Positions 62,434 through 64,000 of a stretch of DNA of 64,000 nt are shown piece after piece (positions within the stretch are counted from its first letter, which is position 1; each line of letters opens with the position of its first letter). The stretch comes from Nocardioides daedukensis (GTDB taxonomy: Bacteria; Actinomycetota; Actinomycetes; Propionibacteriales; Nocardioidaceae): assembly GCF_013408415.1 (NCBI RefSeq), contig NZ_JACCAA010000001.1:496001-560000 (forward strand), given 5' to 3'. The translations under genes were made by a program, and so were the position numbers. The notes under the pieces are model-generated. The model had not been told where the DNA came from. It ran no database searches and saw only the letters and a program-made list of their open reading frames with translations.

Positions 62434-63234
62434 GTGACCCGCGCACGCACTGGATATCGTTATCTCGATGACCCCGAGGGGGTGATCGCCTTCGCCCACC
62501 GCGGGGGCGCCTTCCACCCGGAGATCGAGGGCCTGGAGAACACGATGGCGGCCTTCAGGCATGCCGTCGCCCTGGGCTATGACTACCTCGAGACCGATGT
62601 GCACGCCACGCGCGACGGCAGGCTCCTCGCGTTCCACGACACGGTCCTGGACCGGGTCACCGACCGCAAGGGCGAGATCGCCTCGCTCACCTGCGCCGAG
62701 GTCCAGGAGGCCTTGATCGGCGAACGTGAGCGGGTGCCCACGTTGGAGCAGCTCTTCGACGAGTTCCCCCACGCCCGGTTCAACATCGACATCAAGTCGG
62801 GCAGCGCCGTGGAACCCCTCGCCGAATTCGTCACCTCGCGAGGGTTGCAGGACCGCGTGCTGGTCGGCTCCTTCTCGGCCAGCAACCTCAACCGCTTCCG
62901 CAAGATCACGGCCGGCGCGGTGCCGACCTCGGCCTGCCCGCTCGAGGTCGTGATCTGGGTGCTCTCCCCCACCGGCCGGATCGCCAAGGCGTTGACGCGG
63001 GGCAGGGTGAGTGCGCTGCAGATCCCGCACCGCCGTCGCGGCATTCGCGTGGCCAGTCCGTGGCTGGTGCGCAAGGCTCACTCGGTCGGCGTGCAGGTCC
63101 ACGTGTGGACCATCGACGACCCGGTGGAGATGAATGACCTGGTCGACACGGGCGTCGACGGCTTGATGACCGATCGCACAGACATACTGAAGGACGTGCT
63201 GCAGGCACGCGGGCTCTGGGAGGGGACGGCATGA
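62434..63234 (+). CDS. Glycerophosphodiester phosphodiesterase
   Basis: About 266 residues. FAHRGGAFHPEIEGLENTMAAF, YDYLETDVHATRDGRLLAFHD and NIDIKSG supply the metal and catalytic residues of the GDPD TIM barrel; VHVWTIDDPVEMNDLVDTGVDGLMTDRTDIL closes the domain. It would split glycerophosphodiesters into glycerol 3-phosphate and an alcohol. The start is uncertain: GTG 62434 or GTG 62419. The end overlaps the MFS gene (ATGA). Confidence 0.88.
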   Translation: MTRARTGYRYLDDPEGVIAFAHRGGAFHPEIEGLENTMAAFRHAVALGYDYLETDVHATRDGRLLAFHDTVLDRVTDRKGEIASLTCAEVQEALIGERERVPTLEQLFDEFPHARFNIDIKSGSAVEPLAEFVTSRGLQDRVLVGSFSASNLNRFRKITAGAVPTSACPLEVVIWVLSPTGRIAKALTRGRVSALQIPHRRRGIRVASPWLVRKAHSVGVQVHVWTIDDPVEMNDLVDTGVDGLMTDRTDILKDVLQARGLWEGTA

Positions 63235-64000
63235 GCGGGACGGACACCGGTGCAGGCACCGTGAATGGAACTGAGCCGAAGGCACGCTTCGGCTGGCCGG
63301 TCTATGCATGGGGACTGTGGGACTGGGGGTCGGCCGCCTTCAACGCGGTGATCACCACGTTCGTCTTCAGCGTCTACATCACCTCGGACTCCTTCGGTCC
63401 GGGGGCCAGCTCCAAGCTCGGCTGGGCGCTCGCCACGGCGGGTGTCCTGGTGGCCGTCTTCGCCCCGATCACCGGCCAACGTGCCGACCGCTCCGGTCGG
63501 CGCTCGTTCTGGCTCGCGGTCAACACCGTTCTGGTGGTCCTGGCATCCGCCGGCCTGTTCTTCGTCAAGCCGGGGGAGGACTATCTCTGGCTGGGCCTGT
63601 TCCTGCTGGCGGCGGGAAACGTCTTCTTCGAGTTCGCGTCGGTCAACTACAACGCGATGCTCAACGAGATCTCCACGCCCAAGACCGTCGGCCGGGTCTC
63701 GGGGCTCGGCTGGGGCCTGGGCTACATCGGCGGCATCGTGCTGCTGCTGCTGGTCTACTTCGGCCTGATCAACCCCGAGGTCGGCATCTTCGGGATCACT
63801 GACGAGGAGTCGCTCGACGTCCGGGTGACGATGCTGATCTGTGCCGCCTGGACGCTGCTGTTCTCGCTGCCGGTGTTCATCACCCTGCGCGACGAGAAGG
63901 TCCAGCGTGAGGCGAAGGGCCCGAAGATCGGCATCATCGCCTCCTACAAGCTGCTCTTCGCCACCGTCGCCGACCTGTGGCGCACCGACCGCAACACCGC
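63231..64000 (+). CDS. MFS transporter of the UMF1/Atg22-like group (3' truncated)
   Basis: The frame is open from ATG 63231 to the end of the window, about 256 residues. WPVYAWGLWDWGSAAFNAVITTFVFSVYI is the typical start of this group, ITGQRADRSGRRSFW the loop 2-3 motif, and EISTPKTVGRVSGLGWGLGYIGGIVLLLLVYF follows. The ATG overlaps the GDPD stop, so they form one unit. The substrate is unknown, and the remaining helices are beyond the window. Confidence 0.85.
   Translation, partial: MSGTDTGAGTVNGTEPKARFGWPVYAWGLWDWGSAAFNAVITTFVFSVYITSDSFGPGASSKLGWALATAGVLVAVFAPITGQRADRSGRRSFWLAVNTVLVVLASAGLFFVKPGEDYLWLGLFLLAAGNVFFEFASVNYNAMLNEISTPKTVGRVSGLGWGLGYIGGIVLLLLVYFGLINPEVGIFGITDEESLDVRVTMLICAAWTLLFSLPVFITLRDEKVQREAKGPKIGIIASYKLLFATVADLWRTDRNT

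Overview
The window is high-GC DNA with GTG/TTG starts, ATGA-type coding overlaps, an mce locus and a KstR-controlled steroid locus. This points to an actinobacterium, most like a nocardioform such as Nocardioides or a relative. The genus is inference; the phylum-level call is firm. I recognised no rRNA, tRNA, insertion sequence or CRISPR array.

Layout. 1-1261: the 3' end of uvrB and an overlapping DivIVA-like gene. 1336-11793: a complete mce4-type steroid importer operon (two YrbE permeases, six Mce proteins, two Mce-associated proteins) behind a KstR-type operator. 11869-15290: a second KstR-type operator, then ferredoxin reductase, a PPOX-class oxidoreductase, a FdxD-like ferredoxin, an Hsd4A-like dehydrogenase and a FabG3-like hydroxysteroid dehydrogenase. 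15311-15483: an unusual repeat cluster at the end of kstR. 15482-20075: kstR itself, then a glycosyltransferase / methyltransferase / QW-motif toroid / methyltransferase group that also has a KstR-type site. 20130-30909: side-chain genes, namely FadE34/ChsE3-like fused acyl-CoA dehydrogenase, LipC-like esterase, a WS/DGAT acyltransferase, an alpha/beta hydrolase, a fused ChsE1-ChsE2-like dehydrogenase, a fused ChsH2-ChsH1-like hydratase and the Ltp2 aldolase. Together these would take up a steroid, shorten its side chain and release the C17 propionyl unit, all under one TetR regulator with six visible operators.

30974-49079 is housekeeping and mixed: sbcC/sbcD, a MOSC protein, pepN, OsmC, cyclophilin, an M15 peptidase, rlmC, a CinA-type amidase, membrane proteins, an acyltransferase, methyltransferases and a sulfotransferase-like protein. 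49080-49548 is non-coding and holds a strong dif-like XerCD site. The strand preference of the heptamer GGGGGAG flips at that point, so the window probably spans the replication terminus.

49549-64000: small hypothetical genes, a desaturase/reductase pair with an upstream dyad, an NCS2 permease, a short UvrA paralogue, a GDT1-family transporter behind a yybP-ykoY (manganese) riboswitch, an HU protein, a CNT nucleoside transporter, a zinc alcohol dehydrogenase with a tiny membrane partner, an HTH-MurA fusion with its own palindrome, a zinc-ribbon protein, a glycerophosphodiesterase and a truncated MFS transporter.
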